A stretch of DNA of 64,000 nucleotides from Lumnitzera littorea (Eukaryota; Streptophyta; Magnoliopsida; Myrtales; Combretaceae). Positions 1 through 10,279 of this stretch are shown here, piece after piece (position 1 is the first letter of the stretch; the number at the start of each line of letters is the position of its first letter). A model generated the notes under the pieces. That model had not been told where the DNA came from. It saw only the letters and a list, made by a program, of their open reading frames with translations, and ran no database searches. The stretch covers positions 18,788,458-18,852,457 of the forward strand of contig JAMXBB010000012.1 in assembly GCA_024138015.1 (NCBI GenBank), read 5' to 3'. Position numbers and translations under genes: made by a program.

Positions 1-960
1 TAATTGTCCATTAGTCACACTTATTAAGTCAAAGTAGAAAATTCATTATAATTTAAAATATCCGAAGTAAGAGAATCAAGCAGAAATATAATGCACTATA
101 TTTCTATGCATGTATAATTATAGATATTGCAAAAACGATTAGCTTCTTCTTTTTATTTGATTCTTGCAAGGCATAGTTGATATGGGACAAATCTCATTTT
201 TGTACTATGCATGGTAGGAGAAATATAGTTTTTGATTTTAAATATGGGAAGAAGACGCAAGTAGGGATATGAAAAAACTGTGAACCACACACCCCGTCGC
301 ATGTGCATGTATAAAATATCGAATGTATGGAAGATATAATCAAATAATGGTGCAAATTTCACCATAAAACACATATAGCAATCAAAGCACTAATTATATT
401 TCTCAATTCATTCACTTGCTTATAATAAGAGAAAAATTTGAGATAGCAAATGTAGTATAAGTAATTTGATCTCAATGCATTCATTTATTTTTAATTGGTC
501 AACTTCATTAAAAAATAGAAAGATTTAAGATAATAAATGCAGTGTAAGTAATTATATCTCTTATTATATTTACTTACTTTTAATAAGTAGAAATAGAAAT
601 ATTTTAGATAATAAATATGGTATAAGTGGGATTGCGAGGAGATAAAAAAATAATTTTATAAAATTCCCTATTTAGAAATAAAATGATTTTAGACAAAATG
701 TGGCATAAGTAGGAGAATGAAAGAGAATGATTTTATAAAATTACCCATTGCCCTTGATATTATTAATTTAGATTATTGTAACATATATTTTAATAGCATT
801 TCTCAATATATTTTAGGGATAGTTAATGGAAATATAAAAAAGAAATCAAAAGCTCCTGGGTCTTAAATAATATGGATAAATATACACGTATTTTCCTTCA
901 ATGCTTATAGTGGTAATGGGAATAAATAAAAGAATAGTTTTTTAATTTAAACCTAGTAGT
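1..960. repeat. Left copy of a degenerate long direct repeat (partner 8506-9430)
   Basis: About the first 280 bases closely match 8512-8790, including the shared strings CACTTATTAAGTCAAAGTAG and GATTAGCTTCTTCTTTTTAT and the run GTTGATATGGGACAA. A second short match (TTTTCCTTCAATGC) joins about 890-910 to about 9400-9420. The middle of this copy (about 300-870) is AT-rich and has no clear partner. The left end of the repeat may lie outside the window. No coding capacity is seen; the short minus-strand frame at 153-374 resembles nothing known. Confidence 0.7.
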
Positions 961-3406
961 TTCACGCACATATATAAAATGGTAAAAACTAAAGCCGAAG
1001 AAATTTGAAAAGGGTACAAAATTGTTGATCATCATCGTAAACTTTATAAATGATATGGATATAATATATTCTATTTTTTCAAAAACCTATACTTATGCTT
1101 TTACCTATCTATTAGGATGGTGAGTGGCACAATTGATGATGTGTCATTACCATGACATTGCATCATCAACATAATTAATATTTATTTAAATATTTTATAT
1201 AATCAATAACTAACATTAATAAAAAATTAAAATAAATTCAAAACAATAAAAAAGAAAAAAAATGTGTTGAAATCATGAATCAAAATATGTATAATATAAT
1301 GTATGTAATTATATAATTATAATTATAATTATAAATATAAAGAGGAATCGGTGTAATTGAAGCGAAATTTAGCAACACGAGTTTTTTTACTCATCGCTTT
1401 ATTGTTGTTTAGCACATACCAAGAATTGATTGTCTCTATAACTTAAGGTGTCTTTTGATCAATTTTTAGCTGCATCAACAAAAAGATACTTGTAAGCAAA
1501 TTTTACATAGCTAGCAAGATCAGATGTTATTTATTGTAGTAGTCCAAATATATAGCTCTACATATTATATTTTTGGTGATCACCAAAAATAGCTTTATTT
1601 GATAATTATATTTTATTATAATATACACGTAAAGTAATCTATTTTTAAAAGAAAGATTTTAACGTATTTTTTCTTTATTTTTTAAATTTATTTTAATCTT
1701 TTTATTAATTTTTGTTATTTAATATATATAATATTTAAATCAATTATTAATAATACTGATAAGGAGATGATATGATAATGACATATAATCATTTGCGCCA
1801 CATAGCATCTTAGTAAATAAAAGTAAGATAGTAATTTCTTAAAAAAGCAGGATGTTTATATTATTTATAAAGTTTACAAGGGTAGTCAACGGAATTTATC
1901 CTTAAAAAAATTCAACTTATAATTTCTTTTTCTTTTTATAAAAAGGACTATGATGACAAGAGACCTTTAAAGTGAGCATGTAGGCATCCAAATATGGAGT
2001 GATCGTAATATAGAATAAAACTTTTTTTTTCCTTTGAAGAAAAAAATAATTTTTAAATATTAAGTAATAATTTTTCCTATAAAAGTTACTTAGTGGAATG
2101 TAAGAAAATAAATTAGAACCTTTATTTTAAAAATCCTTATTGATAGCTATAATAGTTTTTTTTTTTTCCTTATGCCAGCAGCTATAATAGCTTTAAATGT
2201 TAACGCCCTCGAACCTGGAATTTTTTTTTTTTTTTTTTGAGAGACCTGTTTTGGTTCAAATTGGTCGAACCACCTGATTCTAGCTTTTTTTTTTTATTTT
2301 ATTTTTTTCGGGCTATTGTCTATGGCGACTAAAAAAAAAAAATTACAAAAGCAATTTTTCTAAAGAAAATGTATTTTCCTTAAATTTTTTTATCGAATAA
2401 TTTATATTTAATGAATCGGTTTGATATAAGCTAAAAATTAAGATGGACATAAAAGGTTACAATTTGCGAAAATGATAGAATAATAATAAAAAAAAAAAAT
2501 CACAAACACAGTTAACATATTCCTGGATTTGATGCATCGAAATGGGAAGGAGTAGAATAAGAGGTTGAATAAAATATGCATATATGAAAAGATATGAAGT
2601 TTTAATGGGGATTTTATGGTGTGTTTACTTAAAAATGACTATATAATATAGTTATTGGTTAATTCAGGCCAGATTATAATAAAGGCTCTTAAACAATAGT
2701 AAAATAAGGTTTATTAATGATAAAGTAATTTCATAAAAGATATCAATAATCTTTATAAAATTATCAAAAATTCCCTTTTCAATAGTGAATTAACTCTTGA
2801 AACAGTAAGCAAAGCGTGTTAATGGGTAAAATAATGACTTTTGAGTGATAGCACATTCAAATTTAACCAACTATTAGTGCAAGAATAAAAAATTGAAAAG
2901 GTAGTAGAGAAAATTGAGTTTGTGTGCGCAGTGAATTTGCAAAATCACGGAGACGTTGGACCACAGCCTTCTTACATATGGGCCTCCTTTATTGGACTGT
3001 AAACTGGCGGCTCGGGCTCTTGTTTTTCCAGCATTTCGGCTGTCATTCAACCCAATAATCTCATTTTGCTCATTTTATCTATTTGTTATATGAAAGTGGA
3101 TTCTTTCCATTTAATTTTTCTTAATTTCTTTTAATTTATCTTTTTATGATGTTTTCATATGTAATTAATGGTTGAGATTAGAGAAAACATTATGATATTA
3201 TGATAAAATCACAAGATATTTCAAAAATTAAGATAAATTCAACCATTAATTTGTAAATGAAGGAAAATTGATTAAAAGTAAGTAAAAAGAATCTAAATCC
3301 TTGTTATATATAATATATATACATATATATATCCCTAGTTTATATTTTCTCTTTGGTCCATCCGGTACACATTTGTCTCGATTCCAACATAATTCGTTTT
3401 TGACCT
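961..3406. other. AT-rich intergenic DNA, no gene seen
   Basis: Very AT-rich, with homopolymer runs (for example T runs near 2155, 2221 and 2285, A runs near 2331 and 2490) and no frame longer than about 60 codons. The run 2930-3060 is less AT-rich (CACAGCCTTCTTACATATGG and neighbours) but has no recognisable protein, tRNA or transposon motif. Short TA repeats occur near 3305-3330. It ends at the target site of the copia element. Confidence 0.6.
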
Positions 3407-3411
3407 TTTCT
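3407..3411. repeat. Left target-site duplication of the copia element (TTTCT)
   Basis: TTTCT immediately precedes the TG of the left LTR and is repeated exactly at 8356-8360 just after the CA of the right LTR. Five base pairs is the usual copia integrase stagger. Confidence 0.9.
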
Positions 3412-3686
3412 TGTTAGAAATATTTACATCAAATCGGTTTTGTAGTTATAAATTTAGTTTTAGTTAGTTAGCTAAATATAGTTAAACTGTTATGTATTAG
3501 CTTAGTTAGTTGTTAGTTGTTTGCAGGACTTTACTGTATATAAACAATTGGAGGAAATTGCAATAAAGATAATGCAATTTTCACATACTCCATCTCTCTA
3601 ATCAGTTTCTCTCCAAGTTTGCTCATAGTCTTTCCTTTGTTCGCTATTTCTTCTCTATATCACTAACAACAATTACATAATTGTCA
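3412..3686 (+). repeat. 5' LTR of the copia element
   Basis: Starts TGTTAGAAATATT and ends ATAATTGTCA directly before the primer-binding site. Matches 8082-8355 along its whole length, with one 1-bp indel and about 30 substitutions. A TATA-like string (TGTATATAAAC, about 3534-3544) sits mid-LTR and could have been the promoter. Confidence 0.93.
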
Positions 3687-3698
3687 TGGTATTAGAGC
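3687..3698 (+). other. Primer-binding site, initiator tRNA-Met type
   Basis: TGGTATTAGAGC begins immediately after the LTR end. The usual plant site complementary to initiator tRNA-Met is TGGTATCAGAGC, so this differs by one C to T change. Confidence 0.9.
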
Positions 3699-3715
3699 AA
3701 TTTTAGTTAGATAAA

Positions 3716-4560
3716 ATGGCTAATTCATCATCAGAAGATGTCAACTTTCCATTTTACTTTCCTCATTCAGATTTACAAACCTCAATCATGATAACTCTAG
3801 TATTGAATGGTGTTAATTACAACATATGGAGTTGCTCATTCCTATTGGCTTTGTTAATTCATAACAAAAAAGGATTTCTTGATGGAACAATTTCTAAGCC
3901 AACCAAAACGGATAAATTGTATTTGACGTAAAGCAAGTGTAACAATCTTATTGTCACTTGGTTGCTTAGATACATTTCATTACCAATAGCTTCAACAGTC
4001 TTGTATATGCGCATAGCTAAAGCAATATGAGACAAATTGAAAGTAAGTTTTTTCTCAGCCTAACGATACATGAATCTATCAGTTGTATCATATGTTGACT
4101 AATACATTTTAAGGTTCTCAAAGTGTAGATGAGTATTTCACTGAATTAAACATAATTTGGGAAGAGTTGAGGAATTTTATGCCCTTGCCCTATTGTTCTT
4201 GTAAAGCATGTGATAAAGTGTTTTAATAGATTTGTTGATATGGCATAAAAAGATTATGTGTTTAAGTTTCTTAATGGCCTTAAAGAAGAGTTTTCTACAT
4301 TATGTTGTCAAATCTTGGTGTTAGAACCCTTTCCTACTTTAGATGAAGCTTATAATCTTATCACTAGAGATGAATTTCAAAGGGCCAATAGGTGAAAGGA
4401 TTTATTGTTACATGATTCATTTGCTATGACAGCTACTAGTAAAAATAGGTTAAGAAATAAAGATGAGATTGTTTGCAGTTGTTGTCGAAAGAAAGGACAC
4501 TTGAAGGACAAGTGCTACAAGCTAATTGGGTTTTCTGTTGCATTGTAAAGGAAATAATGC
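3716..4560 (+). pseudogene. Copia gag remnant (capsid/nucleocapsid)
   Basis: Would have encoded the Gag protein that packages element RNA. The start ATG at 3716 opens a 71-codon frame with the YFPHSD and LNGVNYNIWS patterns of plant copia Gag N-termini, then a stop at 3929. Further Gag-like pieces follow in mixed frames. A zinc knuckle is intact at 4474-4515: C-x2-C-x4-H-x4-C, reading CSCCRKKGHLKDKCY, the RNA-binding motif at the Gag C-terminus. The remnant carries several stops and cannot make a full Gag. Identification rests on the two motifs and on position just after the primer site. Confidence 0.85.
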
Positions 4561-4839
4561 AGCTAGATAGTACACAATAGGTTTAAATCATGTTTTTTCT
4601 CGTATTGGTGATGTTGGAGTGTTCGAAATGTTCAGGTAATTGATAACTTGAACAGATCTTCACATGCTAATAGTACTATAGTAATAGATGATGCAGGAGT
4701 TCTTAATATTTCATGGGATCAATTACGTAATTTGTTGAAGTTGTTGAATGTATCAAATATGGGTAAATCATCTACTGCTGCACCAGTAGTATCATCTTCT
4801 TGTACAACGATTGTTACATAAGATAATTCTTAAGGTAGA

Positions 4840-6250
4840 TCTTCCTTAATGAGCCATATGGTAGGTACTCTAGATTGTGTCTCTTGTAATTTTCAAGATG
4901 ATTTAGTTTCGTGGATTTTGGATTATGGAGCAACTGATCACATGATGAGTTCAATCCATTTGCTTTTGACCTATACTGAGATTATTGTAAGGCACGTGTT
5001 TTTACCTAATGGACAACAACTTGTGGCAACATACATTGGATCTAGTTTTATGTAATGTCTTATTTCTTCCCACTTTCAAGTATAATTTGGTTTCTCTTGT
5101 TAAGCTGATACAAGACAATAATTGTGTTGTTCGTTTCATGAGGAGTGTTGCTTTGATTCAAGATTATTCCAATTGAGGATGACTGGACAAGATAAACTCA
5201 AGAATGGCTTGCATTTGCTCCAGTAAAACATGGTTTCTATACAGTTTAGCAATAGATCTTCTTTAAATGCTATCTTTCTTTCAAAGGTTTTGACATAATT
5301 GTCTAGTAGTTTTGATACTTGGCATTATCGTTTTAGTCATCAGTTTGATGTATGAATGCATTAGTTAAATCAGATAGATCAAAGTATTAGTAACAATCAT
5401 TTTGATTGTATGATTTGTCTATTTACAAAGAAAAGAAAAGAGTGTTTTTCCTATTCATGTTCGAAATATGAGAGTAGTTTTTGAATTGATACACTTGGAT
5501 GTTTGGGGGCCTTATGCTACTCTAACTATTGATGGTTTTAGACACTTTCTTATAGTGTTAGATGATTTTTCTAGAGTGACTTAGGTGTATTTGATGCGAC
5601 ATAAACATGAAGTTTCTTTTATTGTTCCATCTTTTTGCCAAATGGTGGCTACTCAGTTTAATACTTATGTTAAGGTTGTTTATAGTGATAATGCAAAGGA
5701 AGTTTCCTTAACCAAGTTTTATTCTTCAAATGGTAGTCTACTTCAAACCTCTGGTGTTGAAACTCTACAACAAAATGGAGTAGTTGAATATAAACATCAA
5801 CATTTGCTTTCAACAGCTTGAGCTTTATCATTTTCGGCTTCGCTTCCATTACATTTTTAGGGAGATGCTATTTTAATAGCCACCTATATTGTCAATCGGT
5901 TACCTATTGATGTTCTTGGTGGATTAAATCCATTTAAGATGTTATTTCACAAAGTTTCAACTTTTGGACATTTTAGGGTATTTGGATCTTTATACTTTGC
6001 CTCTACAATTAAATAAGGTAGGATCAAATTTAATCTTAGAGCTCATCCGCGTGTTTTTCTTGGTTATCTAATAGGAATAAAAGGGTACAAGTTATATGAC
6101 ATGATGACAAGAAAGATTATAATTTCTAAAGATGTTAAGTTTATTGAGCATGTTTTTCCTTTTCAATTGGTGGCTTGTACGGGTTAAGATGTGTGTTCTT
6201 TTACTATTCCATTACCATTAGTAGATAATTTGACTTATGTAGATCATCTA
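4840..6250 (+). pseudogene. Copia protease and integrase remnant
   Basis: The protease active-site region reads WILDYGATDHM (about 4909-4944). Copia proteases have D-S/T-G at the catalytic position, so the Ser has become Tyr and the enzyme would be dead even without the stops. Integrase follows: a pre-integrase zone near 5310-5440 with a degenerate HHCC, then the catalytic core with LIHLDVWGPY (Asp codon 5498-5500), VVYSDNAKE (Asp 5686-5688) and NGVVEYKHQH (Glu 5786-5788). The DDE residues therefore survive. In-frame TAG codons at 5582-5584 and 5858-5860 sit where Trp is expected. Integrase before RT is what defines copia. Confidence 0.88.
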
Positions 6251-6569
6251 CTGTCTTTGTTTCCTACTAGTTTTAGTCCTACTATAGAATCTGTTGCAAA
6301 TTCTGAAGTTGTACCTAGGTAGAGTACAAAGACACATAAGTTACCAATTTATCTTAAAGACTATCATCATAATCTACAAAATGCTACAACATCTGAGTGT
6401 TCTAGTTCTATTACATATCCTTTATAGCAGGTGTTATCTTATGACTCTCTTTCTCCTAAATTTCAAGCTTTTATTATGTAACTTTCTTAACACTATGAGC
6501 CGTTTAGTCATACTTAAGTTAGGTAACTTGAACCATGGTATAAGACAATGGATGAGGAATTAAAAGCTT

Positions 6570-7410
6570 TAATAGCTAATAATACTTGCAAAATTGTTTC
6601 GTTACTACCTAGAAAACATATGGTTGGGTGCAAATGGGTTTAAAAACTCAAAACTAAAATTGATGGCTCTATAGATAGGTATAAAGCATGTATTGTAGCC
6701 AAAGGGTATGGTTAAAAGGAAGGGTTTTATTACATTGAAACTTTTAGTCTAGTAATTAGACATGCTACAGTTTGTATGTTCTTTTGTTTAGCTACTATTT
6801 ACAACTGGCATATGTATCCGAAGGATGTGTACAATGCTTTTTTGAATGGTGACCTTAGTGAAGAGGTGCTTATGGATGTTTTGCCTGGTTTGAATGTTTC
6901 TAAGTCTTTTCTTTCTCATAAGAGGCTTGTATGCAAGTTCAATAAGTCTCTTTATGGATTAAAATAAGCTTATAGACAGTGGAATGCCAAATTAACTTAG
7001 TCACTTTTGGCTTATGGTTTTAAACAATCCTATTGTGACTATTCATTATTCATTAAAAATTCTGGTGATGATATGGTGATTGTATTCGTATACGTAGATG
7101 ATATAGTAGTAATTAACAAGAATCTTAATCTTATCAATCAGTTTAAGTCTTTCATGCATGCACAATTCAAAATAAAAGACTTTGGAGTTTTTAAGTATTT
7201 CATTGGGCTTGAGCTTGTACGATCACAACAGAGGCTTATGCTTTCTCAACGAAAAATTCACTCTTAATCTACTTAGTGAGATAGGTTTTCCTGGTGCAAA
7301 GCTACTTTCTACACCCATTGTTGTTAACCATAGGTTGTTTAGAGATGATGCCTCTGATTTAGTAGATGCTTCCTCTTATCGGAAAATTGTTAGGAACTTG
7401 CTTTAATTAT
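6570..7410 (+). pseudogene. Copia reverse transcriptase remnant
   Basis: Reverse transcriptase of the copia type. VGCKWV near 6625, DVYNAFLNGDL near 6820 and KSLYGLK near 6945 are the usual landmarks. The catalytic box YVDD is intact at 7091-7102, followed by KDFGVFKYFIGLEL. Stops interrupt the frame at 6713-6715 and 6965-6967, both TAA where the family has CAA (Gln), and a frame change occurs near 7200-7260 where two overlapping frames each carry part of the domain. The enzyme cannot be made in one piece. Confidence 0.9.
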
Positions 7411-7559
7411 GTATTACATTGTTAGACATCACGTATTCTATTCATATCTTCAGCCAGTTTACGGACAAGCTGCGACATGTTCATTAAGTTGCACTTGAAT
7501 AAGTTTTGCTATATATAAAAGGGAGTATTGGTCAAGGGATTTTATTTTCTGCTACAAAT

Positions 7560-8020
7560 GATCTAGTGCTTCAAGCTTATAGTGATAGTGTTTAGGTAGG
7601 GGTGAGGTGGGGTAGGTGAGGTGGTGTTGCCCCGATTTGTACCATTCTACCATAGGCTTTTGTGTATTTCTAGGCAACTCCTTACTTAATTGGAAGTCAA
7701 AGAAACAACCTACTGTTGCAAGGAGTTCGATAGAGTCTGAGTACTAAGCTTTAGCTACTACTACATGTGAAGTACTTTGGTTATTAGCTTTATTAAAGGA
7801 GTTTCATGTTGGTTTTACTTTGCTTACACAACTTTATTGTGATAACCAATCCACATTACATATTGCAAAGAATCTTGTTTTTCATGAGTGGACAAAACAT
7901 TTGAAAATGTATCTTCATTTTGTGAGGGACAAAGTCGTTGAAGGAGTTATTGTTCCTATCCATGTTTCTACAAAACAACAACTTGCAAATGTGTTTACTA
8001 AAGGATTAGTTGCAGATTAG
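7560..8020 (+). pseudogene. Copia RNase H and Pol C-terminus remnant
   Basis: RNase H domain of the copia Pol polyprotein. The first part (near 7580) is out of frame and contains an unusual G-rich run at 7597-7640. The last 66 codons (7820-8020) are open and show LYCDNQSTLHIAKN, KHLKMYLHFVRDKV and ANVFTKGL, the standard end of copia Pol. The true frame ends at 8018-8020, 61 bp before the right LTR. Confidence 0.88.
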
Positions 8021-8072
8021 TTTTGAATATTGTTGTCTAAGATGGGAGTAATAAATATTTACTCTCCATCTT

Positions 8073-8081
8073 AAGGGAGGG
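8073..8081 (+). other. Polypurine tract of the copia element
   Basis: AAGGGAGGG directly abuts the right LTR, as expected for the second-strand primer. Confidence 0.75.
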
Positions 8082-8355
8082 TATTAGAGATATTTATATC
8101 AAATCGGTTTTGTAGTTACAAATTTAGTTTTAGTTAGTTAGCTAAATATAGTTAAACTGTTATGTATTAGCTTAGTTATTGTTAGTTGTTTGCCAGACTT
8201 TACTACATACAAAGAGTTGTAGGACATTGCAATAGAGATAACATAATTTTCACACACTTTATCTCTCTAATCAGTTTCCCTCCAAGTCTGTTGATTGTCT
8301 TTTCTCAGTTTGTTATTTCTTCTCTATATCACAAACAACAATTACATAATTGTCA
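8082..8355 (+). repeat. 3' LTR of the copia element
   Basis: Partner of 3412-3686. The terminal TG has become TA (TATTAGAGATATT), while the CA end is kept. The target duplication TTTCT follows at 8356-8360. Confidence 0.93.
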
Positions 8356-8505
8356 TTTCTTGTGTACTTTTACAAAATTCCTGTATGTATTTATTATCCT
8401 ATTCCATGTCTTCACGTTTGGAGTAACAAGTTGTCTTGGTTTTGCTAATTATTATTCTTTGTTATTTTTTCTTTTGAAAATGGACACTCTATGTTTAAAA
8501 ACTAA

Positions 8506-9430
8506 ATTTTCTATTAGTTACACTTATTAAGTCAAAGTAGAAAACCAATTATAGTTTAAAATATTAAAAGTAGGAGAATTGAGTGGAAAAATGCTATACA
8601 TATAGAAGTCAAATATCATAAAAATGATTAGCTTCTTCTTTTTATTTGATTCTTATATATAAAATATAGTTGATATGGGACAACGTAGATCTCATTTTAA
8701 TACTATCGATGATAGGAAGAAAAATAGTTTTTGATTTTAATTATGGGAAGAAGAGGAAGTAAGGATATGGAAAGAGTATGAAGCAGCATATGTTTAAGAC
8801 TGCAAATGAGTTAAGTCGAGTAGAATTTAGCTTTTAAAAGCTTAGGCTTGACTTGTTTAAAAATTATTGAGCTTAAGTTCTAACTGGGCTTTCTATTAAG
8901 ATACAATTGAGACTTAAGCTTGGCTTATTCAAATAAATAAGATTTGTTTTAAGCTTAAGTTTAATTGGTTTACTAAATGAGCTCAATTTGAGCCGAGCCT
9001 AAAACAAAATGAAGAAATATACAAATAAATAAATTAATGAATAATAAATAAGAATTAAATTATGTGTTTTATATTATCCAATAACATATTATATATTTAT
9101 ATATATTATATCGATATCAATCTTTGATTTTAATAATATGTAATATATAATATCAATAATATATAAAACTCGTAAGATTATTTACAAACCTAAACAAGTT
9201 GGCTCTTGAGCCTATATTGGAGCACGAGTTTAATTTATTTAGATAAATAAGTTTTATCTTAAACTTGAACTCAACTTATTTACTAATTAAATTTAAGCCA
9301 AATTGAGTTTAAAACTAGCTAAACTCGAATAGCTCATGAGCAGCTTGCCTCACTTGTAGCCTTATTTATGTTAGAACACTATATATATGTGTGTATATTT
9401 TCCTTCAATGCATGTATAGTGGGGTCAATT
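8506..9430. repeat. Right copy of the degenerate long direct repeat, interrupted by a MITE
   Basis: Matches 1-280 from about 8512 (CACTTATTAAGTCAAAGTAG) to about 8786. After the MITE at 8795-9364 similarity resumes briefly around TTTTCCTTCAATGCAT (about 9398-9413). The two copies are about 8.5 kb apart, or about 3.6 kb once the copia element is subtracted. Confidence 0.65.
8795..9364. mobile_element. hAT-like MITE, 570 bp
   Basis: Imperfect terminal inverted repeats: TAAGACTGCAAATGAG at the left and the complement TAAGGCTACAAGTGAG at the right, with differences mostly transitions. Flanks CATATGTT (8787-8794) and TTTATGTT (9365-9372) match at 6 of 8 positions, fitting the 8-bp target duplication of the hAT superfamily. 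The interior repeats motifs such as GAGCTCAATTTGAGCCGAGC and has no coding capacity. Confidence 0.68.
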
Positions 9431-9439
9431 ATAATTATT

Positions 9440-9533
9440 GGTCAAGTCATTATAACTTAATGGCATCGTTACTGGTCTTTCATTAGAATAGATTAATGTT
9501 CGAATCCCCTCTTCTCATAGTTGAAAAAAAAAA
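9440..9533 (+). mobile_element. SINE-like piece with tRNA-type promoter boxes
   Basis: ATAACTTAATGGCATCG (about 9451-9467) resembles a pol III A box and TGTTCGAATCCCC (about 9497-9509) is a close match to a B box, at roughly tRNA spacing. An A-rich tail (9524-9533) follows. The cloverleaf is not convincing, so this is better read as a tRNA-derived retroposon than a tRNA gene. Confidence 0.5.
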
Positions 9534-9539
9534 ATATTT

Positions 9540-10248
9540 TCTTTTATTTTCCAGATCTGTCCTAATTATTCTGATATGCATCCACGTAAATATTCATGTT
9601 ACAGAGAGCGGGACAACGTTATTGGAAAAGTTTTATTAAGCATGATATATACATCACATGAAATGTTTATTTCATAGTAAAGAATATTAAAAAGTATTAT
9701 TATTTAGAAAACTGTTACGAGTAATTATAAATCAAGTGTTAATTTTTCATTTCATCATGCTCGTTACTATATGATTCACGTGATGGATTAGCCTGACAAG
9801 CCTTTTTAGGGTCGTGCAGCTAAAAATTCTAGTACTTTCCCAAAGGGTCAAAGAGCAAGGCGCTTCATCAGCCAAACAAGTCACGTAATTCTACTTTCGT
9901 CCCAAACATTAAGGTAGAAGCTAACGTGGCAATCTCCATGCTCATCATGAGATAAGAAAACCTAAATAACGTGGAAATTAAGGTAGGGCTGATAATCGAC
10001 GTGGCAAATTGCTAACTCAGATTAAGGTTCTTTCGAGATCAATAGAGACAATACGGACCATGTATAAGAAACAGAGGTTGAGGAGTGGAAGCAAGTGGGT
10101 CGGTCCAGATTTTTTTTGTAGGGCCATTATGTTTTCTAAGTTCAGAAGCAATCCATATCAATAATGTAGTTTCTGCATCACGCTGCTCATAGGAAAGAAC
10201 AAAACCTTGTATTTCAGGTGGAACGGTAAACTTTAGATGTCAGTACCT

Positions 10249-10279
<31 letters not shown>

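Larger units (their letters stand above)
3412..8355 (+). mobile_element. Ty1/copia LTR retrotransposon, structurally complete but dead
   Basis: A 4.94-kb element with LTRs of 275 and 274 bp, a 5-bp target duplication TTTCT, a primer site matching initiator tRNA-Met, a polypurine tract, and remnants of gag, protease, integrase, reverse transcriptase and RNase H in the copia order (integrase before RT). By eye the LTRs differ at about 30 of 274 positions, so the insertion is old. The reading frame is broken by many stops and shifts. Many stops replace an expected Gln or Trp, pointing to cytosine deamination. No envelope-like frame is present. Confidence 0.95.

Noticed and set aside
8186..8530. 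114-codon plus-strand frame over the copia 3' LTR
   Set aside because: It starts inside the LTR and runs across the target duplication into flanking DNA. Phe/Ser/Leu-rich translation of T-rich sequence, not a gene.
9440..9533. Functional tRNA gene
   Set aside because: A and B boxes are present but no acceptor, D or anticodon stem pairs convincingly, and an A tail follows. The same applies to 14495-14560 and 35804-35878.
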